Assembly: GCF_034263275.1 (NCBI RefSeq)
Contig: NZ_CP139559.1
Location: 2,108,001 to 2,172,000, forward strand
Direction of reading: 5' to 3'
DNA length: 64,000 nt
DNA from: Mucilaginibacter sp. cycad4
Lineage (GTDB): Bacteria > Bacteroidota > Bacteroidia > Sphingobacteriales > Sphingobacteriaceae
Below the pieces are notes generated by a model. That model worked only from the letters and a program-made list of their open reading frames with translations. It had not been told where the DNA came from and did not search any database. The translations under genes were made by a program, and so were the position numbers. This document shows, one piece after another, positions 8,278 through 17,548 of the stretch. Each line of letters begins with the position of its first letter. Within the stretch, counting starts at the first letter, position 1.

Positions 8278-8829
8278 ACGGCTCAATTCTTTCATCATTT
8301 TTCTCCCCGCCGACTGGATGGCTGCAGTACCGTTACGCATCAGGAATTCAAGCTGGGCAGGCAACTCATCGGCCACCCAGGGGTAACGATACCGCAAATT
8401 AAGCAAAGCCCAGCCCGCAAATACTTTCACCGCTATTTTAACTTTTGGATCTATCATCCAGTCAAAAAGCTGCTCAACAGCAGGTTCAAGATCAAGGCTG
8501 TTAAGTTTTTGTTTTACCGGGGAGTGTTCTTTTTCTTCGGTTGCGTGCATCAGTATTTTGGCGTAATGCCTTTGGCAGCCGGGGTTCGTAACCTGTGGTA
8601 ACCGTTCAATAAAATATTGCAGGTTGCCGGTAAAAACATCAGCATCCTTCAAAAACATATTTTCAAGCAGCCATGCCGCGCGGAAAGCGAGAGGCTTGTC
8701 GGAATGAAAGGTAGTGTCTATCAGGTCGCGCAAATCAAACTGTTGTTCGGTCAAAATACGGCTTAGTTCAAGCACTTTGAGTTTGCCTATGGTGTTCGCT
8801 ATTTTTTGTGTGAGTTCGTCGCGGGTCAT
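8266..8829 (-). CDS. HEAT-like helical repeat protein, unknown function
   Basis: This 187-residue protein is predicted all-helical. Paired helices such as PLAFRAAWLLENMFLKD, PAVEQLFDWMIDPKVKIAVKVFAGWALLNL and PAQLEFLMRNGTAAIQSAGRKMMKEL resemble HEAT/ARM repeats, which usually mediate protein-protein contact. There is no signal peptide or catalytic motif. Its last residues (SRKPL) fall in a dispersed repeat. It is divergent from the M16 peptidase operon with 125 bases between starts. Confidence 0.7.
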   Translation of the reverse strand: MTRDELTQKIANTIGKLKVLELSRILTEQQFDLRDLIDTTFHSDKPLAFRAAWLLENMFLKDADVFTGNLQYFIERLPQVTNPGCQRHYAKILMHATEEKEHSPVKQKLNSLDLEPAVEQLFDWMIDPKVKIAVKVFAGWALLNLRYRYPWVADELPAQLEFLMRNGTAAIQSAGRKMMKELSRKPL

Positions 8830-8918
8830 TATAGTAGCTTAAAAGTAAATAAATGCCGATACTTAACCTAAAACACTTGCTCATTTTTGGCATTCACTTT
8901 CAATGTCACCAAAAGTTA

Positions 8919-8926
8919 TACATTTG
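8919..8926 (+). promoter_or_regulatory. Bacteroidota -7 element for the M16 peptidase pair
   Basis: TACATTTG matches TAnnTTTG exactly, 28 bases before the start at 8955. TTTC at 8898 is a possible weak -33 element with 17-base spacing. Confidence 0.55.
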
Positions 8927-8954
8927 CTGTCCGTATTAACAATTTAATAGATAC

Positions 8955-10193
8955 ATGGTTAAATTCAACCGATTTACACTTGACAATGGCCTCAGGGTTA
9001 TTGTGCATGAAGATAATACAACGCCAATGGCAGTGCTCAATATTCTGTATGATGTTGGCGCACGCGATGAAGATCCGGAACAAACCGGCTTCGCCCACTT
9101 ATTTGAGCACCTGATGTTTGGCGGATCCGTAAACATTCCTGTTTATGACGAACCACTGCAAAGGGTAGGAGGCGAAAATAATGCCTTTACCAGCAACGAT
9201 ATTACCAACTATTACATAACCCTGCCATCGGCCAACCTCGAAACCGCATTTTGGTTGGAGAGTGACCGGATGCTGAGCCTTGCTTTTAGCGAAAAAAGCC
9301 TTGAGGTGCAGCGTAACGTGGTTATAGAGGAGTTTAAACAACGTTACTTAAATCAGCCTTACGGCGATGTTTGGTTAAAGCTTCGCCCGCTGGTTTACAA
9401 AAAACACCCTTACCGCTGGGCAACCATTGGTAAAACCATCAAACATATTGAGGATGCACAAATCGAAGACGTAAAAGCCTTCTTCAAAAAACATTACAAC
9501 CCTCAAAACGCAATTGTAGTGGTAGGCGGTAATGTAACCACCGAACAGGTAAAAGCGCTTTCCGAAAAATGGTTTGCCCCGATCCCGGCCGGCGAAAAAT
9601 ATCACCGCAGCCTTCCCCAGGAACCTGAACAACAGGAAGCCCGGCGTGAAACTGTTACAGCCAAAGTGCCGCTTAATGATGTGTATATAGCTTTCCAGAT
9701 GGGTACACGTACCGACGAGGATTATTATGTGGTTGAGCTGCTTTCGGATATTCTCTCCCGCGGTAACTCGTCACGGTTGTACAAATCGCTCATCAAGGAA
9801 AAACAGATTTTTAGCGAGGTTCATGCCTACATTACCGGCAGTTTAGATAAAGGAATGTTTGTGTTAGAAGGCAAGCCGCTTGAAGGCATCAGCATTGAAC
9901 AGGCGGAAGCGGCATTATGGGAAGAGCTGGAGAAAATAAAAGCTGAGGAGATCCCGGCAGATGAGCTTACTAAAGTTCAGAATAAAACCGAATCAACCAT
10001 GATTTTCTCAGAAATGTCATTATTGGATAAGGCCATGAACCTGGCCTCATTTGAGTTGCTTGGCGATGCTGACCTGATTAACCATGAAACAGCAAAATAT
10101 CTTGCTGTAAGCGCTGCTCAGGTAAAAGCACAAGCCAATAAACTGTTCAGAAAAGATAATTCATCCACGCTTATTTATTTAGCAGAGAAGTAA
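8955..10193 (+). CDS. M16 family zinc peptidase, catalytic subunit
   Basis: This 412-residue peptidase has the inverted zinc motif HLFEH at residues 48-52 (His48, Glu51, His52) and the distal Glu in EVQRNVVIEEFKQR near residue 128. The second M16 domain begins near residue 200 and contains SSRLYKSLIKEKQIFSEVHAY. There is no signal peptide, so it is cytosolic or uses another route. The next gene, 95 bases downstream, encodes an M16 protein without the zinc motif; M16B enzymes act as such heterodimers. It is related to mitochondrial processing peptidase and PqqF-like enzymes. Confidence 0.92.
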   Translation: MVKFNRFTLDNGLRVIVHEDNTTPMAVLNILYDVGARDEDPEQTGFAHLFEHLMFGGSVNIPVYDEPLQRVGGENNAFTSNDITNYYITLPSANLETAFWLESDRMLSLAFSEKSLEVQRNVVIEEFKQRYLNQPYGDVWLKLRPLVYKKHPYRWATIGKTIKHIEDAQIEDVKAFFKKHYNPQNAIVVVGGNVTTEQVKALSEKWFAPIPAGEKYHRSLPQEPEQQEARRETVTAKVPLNDVYIAFQMGTRTDEDYYVVELLSDILSRGNSSRLYKSLIKEKQIFSEVHAYITGSLDKGMFVLEGKPLEGISIEQAEAALWEELEKIKAEEIPADELTKVQNKTESTMIFSEMSLLDKAMNLASFELLGDADLINHETAKYLAVSAAQVKAQANKLFRKDNSSTLIYLAEK

Positions 10194-10288
10194 CCTTGAT
10201 TTGCCTGATTTTGGGATTGCCCTGATACAAAGTACTTATTGAATTAAGAATCCTAAAATCATGAAAATCAAGGTCAAATAGTATACAT

Positions 10289-11566
10289 ATGATCAACAGA
10301 AAATTAGCCCCCGAATTCAGGGCTATCGATAATATTAATCTGATTAGGCCGGAGCACAGGAAACTCAGCAATGGCTGCAATATTTTTTGCTTCAACTCCG
10401 GCGACCAGGAGCTGGTGCGTATTGAGTGGATCTTCGGCAACCTGAGCTTTGATCCGGCGAAGCCATTGCTTAATATGGCCGTAAACTCCATGCTTACCGA
10501 TGGTACTACAACTTTAACAGCTGCGCAAATTGCCGACAAAATTGACTTTTACGGCGCGTTTTTGCAAGTTGATTATGGGTACGAAAACTCGCAGGTAACA
10601 CTGTATAGCCTGAACAAGCACCTGCATCACACGCTGCCGGTTATTGCCGATATCCTGAACAATTCCATTTTTCCGGAAAAGGAACTGGAGACTTTCAAGC
10701 GCAATCAACAACAAAAATTGCAGGTTAGCCTGCAAAAAAATGATGTTGTGGCCCGCAGGGCTTTTAACAGGGCAGTTTATGGAGCTACCATTTTTGGATA
10801 TGCTGCCGAGATGACCGACTATCAAACCCTTCAGCGCAATGATATGCTGGCACATTACAAAAAAATGTACCAGCCTTCAAATTGCACTATCATTATAGCG
10901 GGTAAGGTTGAACCGGAAACGCTAACACTGCTTACAGATACCTTTGATAAAAACTGGGAAAATAACCTACCCCCGGCTATTACAATACAGCCCGATATTA
11001 AAGCAGCAGCCAACCTGTTTTATTTTACAGAGAAACCGGAAGCATTGCAATCGGCAATCCGGATAGGTACACCGATCATCAACCGTTCGCATGAGGACTT
11101 TCAGGCGTTACAGGTTTTAAATACGGTATTCGGCGGTTATTTTGGATCGCGGCTAATGGCTAACATCCGCGAGGATAAAGGGTATACCTATGGTATAGGA
11201 TCGGGGCTGGCCTCATTTAAGCAGGGCGGGTCATTTTTTATAGCGACTGAAGTTGGCGCAGATGTTTGCAAGCCGGCGGTTGCCGAAATTGAAAAAGAAA
11301 TAAACATCCTGAAAACTGAACTGTTGCCTGAAGAAGAATTATCATTAGTGCGCAATTATATGCTTGGCTCATTATTGGGCAGCCTTGAAAATGTGTTTTC
11401 GCATGCCGACAAGTTCAAAACCATCTATTTTGCGGGTTTGGATTATGATTATTATGACAGGTACACGGTAACCGTAAAAAATATCACTTCAGATAAGCTG
11501 ATTCAACTGGCTAATACTTATTTCAACTTCGATCAGTTTTACAAAGTGATTGTAGGGAAATATTAA
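10289..11566 (+). CDS. M16 family peptidase, non-catalytic partner subunit
   Basis: This 425-residue protein has M16 architecture, but the HxxEH site is absent: the matching stretch reads PLLNMAVNSMLTDGT. It keeps the substrate-binding Arg/Tyr pair of M16 C-terminal domains in GSRLMANIREDKGYTYGIGSG. In M16B heterodimers one subunit supplies zinc and the other the R/Y pair, so this protein should complete the active site of the upstream peptidase. A family A repeat follows directly after the stop codon. Confidence 0.9.
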   Translation: MINRKLAPEFRAIDNINLIRPEHRKLSNGCNIFCFNSGDQELVRIEWIFGNLSFDPAKPLLNMAVNSMLTDGTTTLTAAQIADKIDFYGAFLQVDYGYENSQVTLYSLNKHLHHTLPVIADILNNSIFPEKELETFKRNQQQKLQVSLQKNDVVARRAFNRAVYGATIFGYAAEMTDYQTLQRNDMLAHYKKMYQPSNCTIIIAGKVEPETLTLLTDTFDKNWENNLPPAITIQPDIKAAANLFYFTEKPEALQSAIRIGTPIINRSHEDFQALQVLNTVFGGYFGSRLMANIREDKGYTYGIGSGLASFKQGGSFFIATEVGADVCKPAVAEIEKEINILKTELLPEEELSLVRNYMLGSLLGSLENVFSHADKFKTIYFAGLDYDYYDRYTVTVKNITSDKLIQLANTYFNFDQFYKVIVGKY

Positions 11567-11645
11567 GCCCCACCCAACCCTCCCCGGATGGGGAGGGCTA
11601 AAAGATACAAGTCTCCCCAACCGGGGAGATTAAAGGGTGCCGCCA
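11566..11645. repeat. Dispersed palindromic repeat, family A
   Basis: AAGCCCCACCCAACCCTCCC...GGGGAGGGCTAAAAG is followed by AAGTCTCCCC...GGGGAGATTAAAGGG. Both halves can form hairpins. It fills the gap between the M16 pair and the guaB promoter. A 94-residue open frame over this stretch is not credible as a gene. Confidence 0.75.
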
Positions 11646-11710
11646 ATTATCATCTCAGGGCAATTTTAAATAAATCCGAAATCGAAATTCCAAAATCCGA
11701 AATATTTTAT

Positions 11711-11718
11711 TACCTTTG
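11711..11718 (+). promoter_or_regulatory. Bacteroidota -7 element for guaB
   Basis: TACCTTTG matches TAnnTTTG exactly, 35 bases before the guaB start. The -33 region is not a clear TTTG. Confidence 0.6.
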
Positions 11719-11753
11719 CCCGGCAAATAATAACTCCAAAATAATTATTTGCT

Positions 11754-13226
11754 ATGCAGTTAGACCCATCAAAATTTGTTGCCGAAGGATTAACTTACGA
11801 CGACGTTTTACTACTCCCGGCTTATTCAGAAGTGTTACCGCGCGAAGTGAATACCAGCACTTACTTAACTAAAAGCATCCGGTTAAACATTCCTATTATC
11901 TCGGCCGCCATGGATACCGTTACCGAGGCTGATCTGGCTATTGCCATTGCACAGGCAGGTGGTATAGGTATGTTGCACAAAAACATGACCATACAGGCGC
12001 AAGCCGATGAGGTGCGCAAGGTTAAACGCTCAGAAAGCGGTATGATCCAGGACCCGGTAACTTTACTTGAAGATGCTTTACTTGCAGATGCTTTCCAGAT
12101 CATGAGAGAATTCAGCATTGGTGGTATCCCGGTAATTGACGCCGATCATAACCTGAAAGGCATTATCACCAACCGCGATCTTCGTTTCCAAAAGGATATG
12201 AGCGTTCCTGTAAGCGAAGTAATGACCAAAACTAACCTGATCACTGCACCGGAAGGGACAACCTTAACTGACGCTGCCAACATACTGCAAAGCAATAAAA
12301 TTGAGAAACTACCGGTTGTGAATAAAGATGGGAAACTGGTAGGCCTCATTACTTATAAAGATATTCAGAAAGTTAAAAACTTCCCTAACGCCTGTAAAGA
12401 CGAGTACGGTCGTTTACGCGTAGGTGCAGCTGTTGGTGTAGCCGCCGATAACATTGACCGTGTAACTGCACTGGTTAACGCCGGTGTGGATGTGATTACG
12501 GTTGATACAGCACATGGCCACTCAAAAGGAGTTATTGATATGGTTAAGGCAGTTAAAAAACTCTATCCTAACCTGCAGGTAATTGCCGGTAACATTGCCA
12601 CAGGCGATGCTGCTATTGCCCTTGCCGATGCCGGCGCAGACGCGGTTAAAGTAGGTATTGGCCCTGGTTCAATTTGCACTACCCGTATCATTGCAGGTGT
12701 AGGTGTACCGCAGTTATATGCAGTTTACGAATGTGCCAAAGCCCTTGAAGGCCGCGGTATCCCGGTAATTGCCGATGGCGGTATCAAACAAACCGGCGAT
12801 ATCGTTAAAGCTATAGCAGCCGGTGCGAGCTCAATCATGGCAGGTTCATTATTTGCCGGTGTGGAAGAATCACCCGGCGAAACTATTATATACGAAGGCC
12901 GTAAATTTAAATCATACCGTGGTATGGGTTCGGTTGAAGCGATGGCTAAAGGTTCAAAAGACCGTTATTTCCAGGATGAAACCGACGTGGTAACCAAACT
13001 GGTTCCTGAGGGTATTGTTGGCCGCGTACCATTTAAAGGTAGCATGGCCGAAGTGATATTCCAATACATCGGTGGTTTACGTGCCGGTATGCATTATTGT
13101 GGTGCCGCCAATATCGAAGACCTGCAACGTGCCAAATTTGTGAGGATCACCGCTGCCGGTATGCGCGAAAGCCATCCGCATGATATCACTATTACCAAAG
13201 AAGCTCCTAACTATACCAGCAGGTAA
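11754..13226 (+). CDS. guaB: Inosine-5'-monophosphate dehydrogenase
   Basis: This 490-residue enzyme oxidises IMP to XMP with NAD, the committed step to GMP. N-terminal [13 protein letters not shown], two CBS domains at about residues 95-205, VDTAHGHS, the catalytic loop [10 protein letters not shown] with Cys308 (codon 12675), the IMP-binding DGGIKQTGD and the flap motif RGMGS are all present. The length is typical. It is transcribed alone from its own promoter and closed by a strong bidirectional terminator. Confidence 0.97.
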   Translation: MQLDPSKFVAEGLTYDDVLLLPAYSEVLPREVNTSTYLTKSIRLNIPIISAAMDTVTEADLAIAIAQAGGIGMLHKNMTIQAQADEVRKVKRSESGMIQDPVTLLEDALLADAFQIMREFSIGGIPVIDADHNLKGIITNRDLRFQKDMSVPVSEVMTKTNLITAPEGTTLTDAANILQSNKIEKLPVVNKDGKLVGLITYKDIQKVKNFPNACKDEYGRLRVGAAVGVAADNIDRVTALVNAGVDVITVDTAHGHSKGVIDMVKAVKKLYPNLQVIAGNIATGDAAIALADAGADAVKVGIGPGSICTTRIIAGVGVPQLYAVYECAKALEGRGIPVIADGGIKQTGDIVKAIAAGASSIMAGSLFAGVEESPGETIIYEGRKFKSYRGMGSVEAMAKGSKDRYFQDETDVVTKLVPEGIVGRVPFKGSMAEVIFQYIGGLRAGMHYCGAANIEDLQRAKFVRITAAGMRESHPHDITITKEAPNYTSR

Positions 13227-13249
13227 CTCTTATATAAACTGCATAAAAT

Positions 13250-13286
13250 AAAGAGTCTGAAAGATGCAGCATCTTTCAGACTCTTT
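13250..13286. terminator. Bidirectional terminator between guaB and a convergent gene
   Basis: A perfect inverted repeat of 18 bases (AAAGAGTCTGAAAGATGC and its complement) with a tiny loop is followed by a T-rich tract. It lies between convergent stops at 13226 and 13301 and can serve both strands. Confidence 0.95.
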
Positions 13287-13300
13287 TGTTTTTAATGACC

Positions 13301-14080
13301 TTATTGGCCGGTCATAGATGAAGACTTTGAAATTAAGCCGTTGGCTGTAATGATCTTCAATGCCTGATCATAATTGAAACCTACTTTAACGAGCGCGTCA
13401 AAATAGTCTTTATTTAATTTAGCTATTTCGGCTATTTTGCCTGGTTGCTTAAAATAGGCAAGCTGAGCATCGAGTACTGATTTAGCCATCGAGGCATACA
13501 TCGGCCCCATAGAACTCATCGCGTTTTGCATATCATTGGAGGAGTTTCCATAAAATGAACCTGTAGAGGCTGAGTCGGCGGCAACTGGTGGCGGTGGAAG
13601 CAAAACTACGTCTGTTACCTTAACACGCTTGGTTACGGCAGCTTGTTCGGTTAAACTAACATTATAAAAATTAAAATAACTTATTCCGGATTTGTGTAAC
13701 CCGGCGTGTTCAATAATATCAATGGATTTTGCAGCAGCCGGTATTTTTTTAAAATAGATTTTAAATTCAAGTTTATCACCAGCCTTTTTTAATACATCTT
13801 TATTGGGCACCATGGCTATGTTTTCCGACTTAACATAGTCATAATGCTCGTTGCTCAAATCAGTTTGAATAAAGATCTCTTTATTGAGTTGGACCCAAGC
13901 ATTATCCTGATAGGCGTAGTTTTCAAAAGTCACAATAGTATACTGGCTATTGGTTTCAATTTTTTTGATAATTGTTGACTGATCGTCTTTTTGCTCAACG
14001 TTAGGAGTTGTAATGTTTTGCGCGAATGCCTGCGCTGCAATAATAAAAAAGGTGATAATGGTTAAAATAGGTTTTTTCAT
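13301..14080 (-). CDS. Secreted protein of unknown function
   Basis: This 259-residue protein has a Sec signal peptide (MKKPILTIITFFIIAAQAFA, cleavage after AFA). The mature part is beta-rich at first (SQYTIVTFENYAYQDNAWVQLNKE) and then has a Pro-rich stretch (VLLPPPPVAAD) near residue 167. The C-terminal 60 residues are helical with Met/Ser-rich sequence (NDMQNAMSSMGPMYASMAKS). I recognise no family. It is convergent with guaB. Confidence 0.7.
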   Translation of the reverse strand: MKKPILTIITFFIIAAQAFAQNITTPNVEQKDDQSTIIKKIETNSQYTIVTFENYAYQDNAWVQLNKEIFIQTDLSNEHYDYVKSENIAMVPNKDVLKKAGDKLEFKIYFKKIPAAAKSIDIIEHAGLHKSGISYFNFYNVSLTEQAAVTKRVKVTDVVLLPPPPVAADSASTGSFYGNSSNDMQNAMSSMGPMYASMAKSVLDAQLAYFKQPGKIAEIAKLNKDYFDALVKVGFNYDQALKIITANGLISKSSSMTGQ

Positions 14081-14185
14081 GTGATAATTTTTTTAAATAT
14101 ATCAATAATATAAATGTTGTTGTAATAGAATTAACCGGTAACAAAACCTTAATAGGCCATCAAACAAATTTTACTATTATTGAGC

Positions 14186-14770
14186 ATGAAATCTATCTGT
14201 GTATTCTGCGGCGCTAATTTCAACGGCGACCCTGTATTAAAACAAGCTATTGATCAACTGGCGGAGGTAATGGTGAGTCGTGATATCGCCCTTGTATTTG
14301 GCGGCGGTAAAGTTGGTGTTATGGGTTTAATAGCAGATGCCGTGTTAAGCAGAGGAGGCAAGGCCATAGGCATTATTCCGCAATTTTTAATGGATAAAGA
14401 GGTTGGGCATACCGGTTTAACGGAGTTGCATATAGTTGAAAATATGCACCAGCGCAAGCAAATGATGAATGACCTTTGTGAGGGTATCATCACACTTCCC
14501 GGAGGTTTAGGTACCCTTGAAGAATTTTTTGAGGTATTAACCTGGCTGCAATTAGGTTTGCATAATCACCCGATCGGCTTGCTAAACGTCAATGGTTTTT
14601 ACGACCTGTTACTTAAACAGATGGACGTAATGGTTGAGCAGCGTTTTCTAAAGCCAACCAATCGCGAACTGATCCTTACCTCTGGCAATCCAATAGAACT
14701 GGTAAACCTGATGGATAATTTCAATGCCAAACCCGATGATGTATGGTTTAAGGATAGAAATCTTACTTAA
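14186..14770 (+). CDS. LOG family protein (TIGR00730), nucleoside 5'-monophosphate phosphoribohydrolase type
   Basis: This 194-residue Rossmann-fold protein starts at the ATG at 14186 (MKSICVFCGAN). The open frame could begin two codons earlier at TTG. Diagnostic motifs are SICVFCGAN at the N-terminus, VFGGGKVGVMG, and the family signature LPGGLGTLEEFFE (about residues 108-120) with the conserved Glu. LOG proteins hydrolyse cytokinin riboside monophosphates or AMP-like nucleotides to base plus ribose 5-phosphate; in bacteria the role is often nucleotide salvage. It appears monocistronic. Confidence 0.9.
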   Translation: MKSICVFCGANFNGDPVLKQAIDQLAEVMVSRDIALVFGGGKVGVMGLIADAVLSRGGKAIGIIPQFLMDKEVGHTGLTELHIVENMHQRKQMMNDLCEGIITLPGGLGTLEEFFEVLTWLQLGLHNHPIGLLNVNGFYDLLLKQMDVMVEQRFLKPTNRELILTSGNPIELVNLMDNFNAKPDDVWFKDRNLT

Positions 14771-14902
14771 GTCTTAAGTTCGAAGTTTTAGTCAAAAGTT
14801 TTGGTGTTTGCGAAGGTTTATAAGCTGATGAACTGCCTGCTGCCAACTATTTACTGCTAACTGTCTTATCTCTTTAAAACAAAACCGTTTGCAATTCCCT
14901 TT

Positions 14903-14940
14903 TTAGATAGGAAATTTTCTAAATTACCTGTCCTATCTAA
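14903..14940 (+). promoter_or_regulatory. Perfect inverted repeat just upstream of the acyl-CoA carboxylase start
   Basis: TTAGATAGGA (14903-14912) and TCCTATCTAA (14931-14940) are exact complements with an 18-base spacer, ending eight bases before the ATG at 14949. It could be a DNA operator or an RNA hairpin over the translation start region. There is no T-run, so a terminator is unlikely. Confidence 0.6.
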
Positions 14941-14948
14941 AACCAATT

Positions 14949-16577
14949 ATGAATATCGAATTCAATAAAAATGAAGATATTAACAAGCAGCTTGTTTACG
15001 AACTAAACACCCGGCTTAACAAAGTATACCAGGGCGGTGGCGAAAAAGCAGCAGCCAAACAAAAAGAAAAAGGAAAAATGCTGGCCCGCGAACGGGTGGA
15101 TTATCTGATTGATAAAGATAAACCATGGCTGGAGGTGGGTGCTTTTGTTGCAGACGGGATGTATGCTGAACACGGCGGCTGCCCATCCGGTGGTGTTATT
15201 TGCGGTATCGGGTATATATCGGGCAGGCAATGTATTATTGTGGCTAATGATGCTACAGTAAAAGCAGGGGCCTGGTTCCCGATAACGGCTAAAAAGAACC
15301 TCCGTGCCCAGGAAATCGCCATTGAAAACAAATTACCCATCATCTACCTCGTCGATTCGGCCGGGGTTTATCTGCCCTTGCAGGACGAGATCTTTCCGGA
15401 TAAGGAGCACTTCGGCCGGATTTTTCGCAATAACGCCATCATGAGCAGTATGGGGATTATCCAGATCGCTGCCATTATGGGTTCATGTGTAGCAGGAGGG
15501 GCATACCTCCCAATTATGAGCGATGAAGCTATGATTGTGGAAGGTACGGGCTCGGTTTTCCTGGCGGGGTCATATCTCGTAAAATCGGCCATTGGTGAGG
15601 ATGTGGATAACGAAACCCTCGGAGGTGCCACCACCCATTGCGAAATTTCAGGCGTTACCGATTATAAGCAGCCTAATGATCGGGCCGCGCTTGATTCCAT
15701 CCGCAATATCATGAGCATGACGGGCGATTATACCAAAGCCGGTTTCGATCGGATCCAACCCTCTGCTCCAAAACTCAGTGAAAAAGAAATCTATGGCATA
15801 CTGCCCGATAACCGGGAAAAGGCTTATGACATGAAGGAGATCATGCTCCGTTTGTTGGATAATTCAGAGTTTGAACCCTATAAAGATGGTTACGGACAAT
15901 CCATTATTTGCGGCTTAGGCCGTATTGACGGCTGGGCCGTAGGCATTGTTGCTAATCAGCGCAAGGTGATCAAATCAAAAAAAGGGGAGATGCAATTTGG
16001 CGGTGTGATCTATTCCGACTCGGCAGATAAGGCTACCCGTTTTATCATGAACTGTAATCAGAAGAAGATCCCGTTGGTGTTTTTACAGGATGTCACCGGT
16101 TTTATGGTGGGCAGCCGCTCGGAGCAGGGGGGCATCATTAAAGATGGTGCTAAAATGGTGAATGCAGTAGCAAATTCTGTTGTGCCTAAGTTTACCATTG
16201 TTATAGGCAATAGCTACGGGGCAGGCAATTACGCCATGTGCGGCAAAGCCTATGATCCGCGATTGATCTATGCCTGGCCATCGGCCAAAATTGCAGTAAT
16301 GGGCGGCGGACAAGCAGCCAAAACGCTGTTACAAATCCAGGCAGCCGGCTTCAAAGCCAAAGGTGAAGAGATTGATGCTGTAAAAGAAGCTGAATTGTTA
16401 AAACAGATAACCGACAGGTATAACGCCCAAACAACTCCATACTATGCAGCAGCCAGGCTTTGGGTTGATGGGATCATCGATCCGCTTGAAACCCGAAAGG
16501 TAATATCTATGGGCATCGAGGCCGCTAATCATGCGCCTATTGAAAAGGCATTTAATGTGGGGGTGATACAAACGTAG
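14949..16577 (+). CDS. Acyl-CoA carboxylase beta subunit (carboxyltransferase; methylcrotonyl/propionyl-CoA type)
   Basis: This 542-residue carboxyltransferase moves carboxyl from biotin to an acyl-CoA. The N-terminal half has GGGEKAAAKQKEKGKMLARERVD-like start sequence, PSGGVICGIG, and the oxyanion-hole stretch MGSCVAGGAYLPIMSDE. The C-terminal half has QDVTGFMVGS and the second oxyanion region GNSYGAGNYAMCG, then AWPSAKIAVMGGGQAA. The pattern fits methylcrotonyl-CoA carboxylase beta best, but propionyl- or geranyl-CoA cannot be excluded. No biotin-carboxylase alpha subunit is in the window. An inverted repeat lies just before the start. Confidence 0.9.
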   Translation: MNIEFNKNEDINKQLVYELNTRLNKVYQGGGEKAAAKQKEKGKMLARERVDYLIDKDKPWLEVGAFVADGMYAEHGGCPSGGVICGIGYISGRQCIIVANDATVKAGAWFPITAKKNLRAQEIAIENKLPIIYLVDSAGVYLPLQDEIFPDKEHFGRIFRNNAIMSSMGIIQIAAIMGSCVAGGAYLPIMSDEAMIVEGTGSVFLAGSYLVKSAIGEDVDNETLGGATTHCEISGVTDYKQPNDRAALDSIRNIMSMTGDYTKAGFDRIQPSAPKLSEKEIYGILPDNREKAYDMKEIMLRLLDNSEFEPYKDGYGQSIICGLGRIDGWAVGIVANQRKVIKSKKGEMQFGGVIYSDSADKATRFIMNCNQKKIPLVFLQDVTGFMVGSRSEQGGIIKDGAKMVNAVANSVVPKFTIVIGNSYGAGNYAMCGKAYDPRLIYAWPSAKIAVMGGGQAAKTLLQIQAAGFKAKGEEIDAVKEAELLKQITDRYNAQTTPYYAAARLWVDGIIDPLETRKVISMGIEAANHAPIEKAFNVGVIQT

Positions 16578-16656
16578 CTTTTAGTGATTAGAGGTTGGAG
16601 ATAGGGGATTAGTAAAATCTCTTATTTGAAGATACTTAAAGATAAGTTGTAGATAA

Positions 16657-16745
16657 AACGTCATTGCGAGGTACGAAGCAATCGCGAACTTTACAGGGCG
16701 GACCTGCCGATCGGGGATTGCTTCGTACCTCACAATGACGTTTTT
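16657..16745. repeat. Inverted repeat of the CGTCATTGCGAGG type (family B)
   Basis: The outer arms AACGTCATTGCGAGGTACGA...AGCAATC and GATTGCTTCGT...CCTCACAATGACGTT are almost perfect complements, with a GC-rich centre. This motif type is known as an intergenic repeat in several unrelated bacteria. It lies between convergent stops at 16577 and 16782 and may help end both transcripts. Confidence 0.75.
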
Positions 16746-16781
16746 AAGATTATCTTGCGTTCATTTGTAACGCAAATAAAA

Positions 16782-17528
16782 CTAACCTCTATGTCTTTTA
16801 TGCTTTTTCTTTGGTGATTTTGACGAAGATGAGCTTTTTTTATCCGAAGATTTTTTCTCCTCAACTTTAACCGGTTGATTATCGGATGCTTTATTGCTTA
16901 CATCAGTCGAATCTTTACTCAACTGTTTTACAGTAAACTCATTACCGCGTAAACCATACTCCAGCTGGCGTTTAGCCCCTGAAGGTTTGGCCTCTTTGCC
17001 TGTGCCATTAAATATCGGGAATTCCCGCATCAGCTTACCATCCCTGATATAGAAATTATCATTACCACGATAGCCTTTACGCTGTGAACTGGTTAATCTT
17101 GGAAAATCGAGCTTATCAGGCTTGCTGTTATTATCGTTAAATTCAAAAGCGTAGATAGATGTATAATTGGTTGTATCTTTTGATTTTGCCTGGATCAGGA
17201 TCTCCGGGTTGCCATCTACATCCATGTCTGAATTGTAAACGTCAATAATAGCACCATCCAAATCACCGGTTGTTGTGGTATATTTTATGGCCGATGAATC
17301 CGAATGTAATATCATGAAGGCCCCGGCTTCTTCTGAACCGCGGCCCCAGCTCAAAACATCATAGCTTTGCCCCGGCGATACCTCTATCAGTTTGTGAAAC
17401 CTGAAAGGCGCCATTAATTCCGGCTTTTTAGGTACCGTTGGAGTAGCGGGTTTTTTTGTTTCCGTCCCGCCGCATCCTGCCATTAATGCGCTTATCGCAA
17501 GCACAAAAAGGTAAAACCTGTTAGTCAT
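16782..17528 (-). CDS. Lipoprotein with basic Ser/Lys-rich tail, unknown function
   Basis: This 248-residue lipoprotein has a signal peptide with lipobox LMAGC (Cys19). The middle resembles an FG-GAP/VCBS-like or integrin-type propeller fragment (DGAIIDVYNSDMDVDGNPEILIQ), with a DxDxDG loop that may bind Ca. The last 40 residues are low-complexity and strongly basic (KKSSDKKSSSSSKSPKKKHK). It lies 20 bases after the GH20 gene and is probably co-transcribed, so it may assist that enzyme at the cell surface. Confidence 0.7.
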   Translation of the reverse strand: MTNRFYLFVLAISALMAGCGGTETKKPATPTVPKKPELMAPFRFHKLIEVSPGQSYDVLSWGRGSEEAGAFMILHSDSSAIKYTTTTGDLDGAIIDVYNSDMDVDGNPEILIQAKSKDTTNYTSIYAFEFNDNNSKPDKLDFPRLTSSQRKGYRGNDNFYIRDGKLMREFPIFNGTGKEAKPSGAKRQLEYGLRGNEFTVKQLSKDSTDVSNKASDNQPVKVEEKKSSDKKSSSSSKSPKKKHKRHRG

Positions 17529-17548
17529 ATTTTTTTATGATTCAACTT

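Noticed and set aside
11588-11872. Open frame of 94 codons running into guaB
   Set aside because: It covers a family A repeat and overlaps the guaB promoter and start in another frame.
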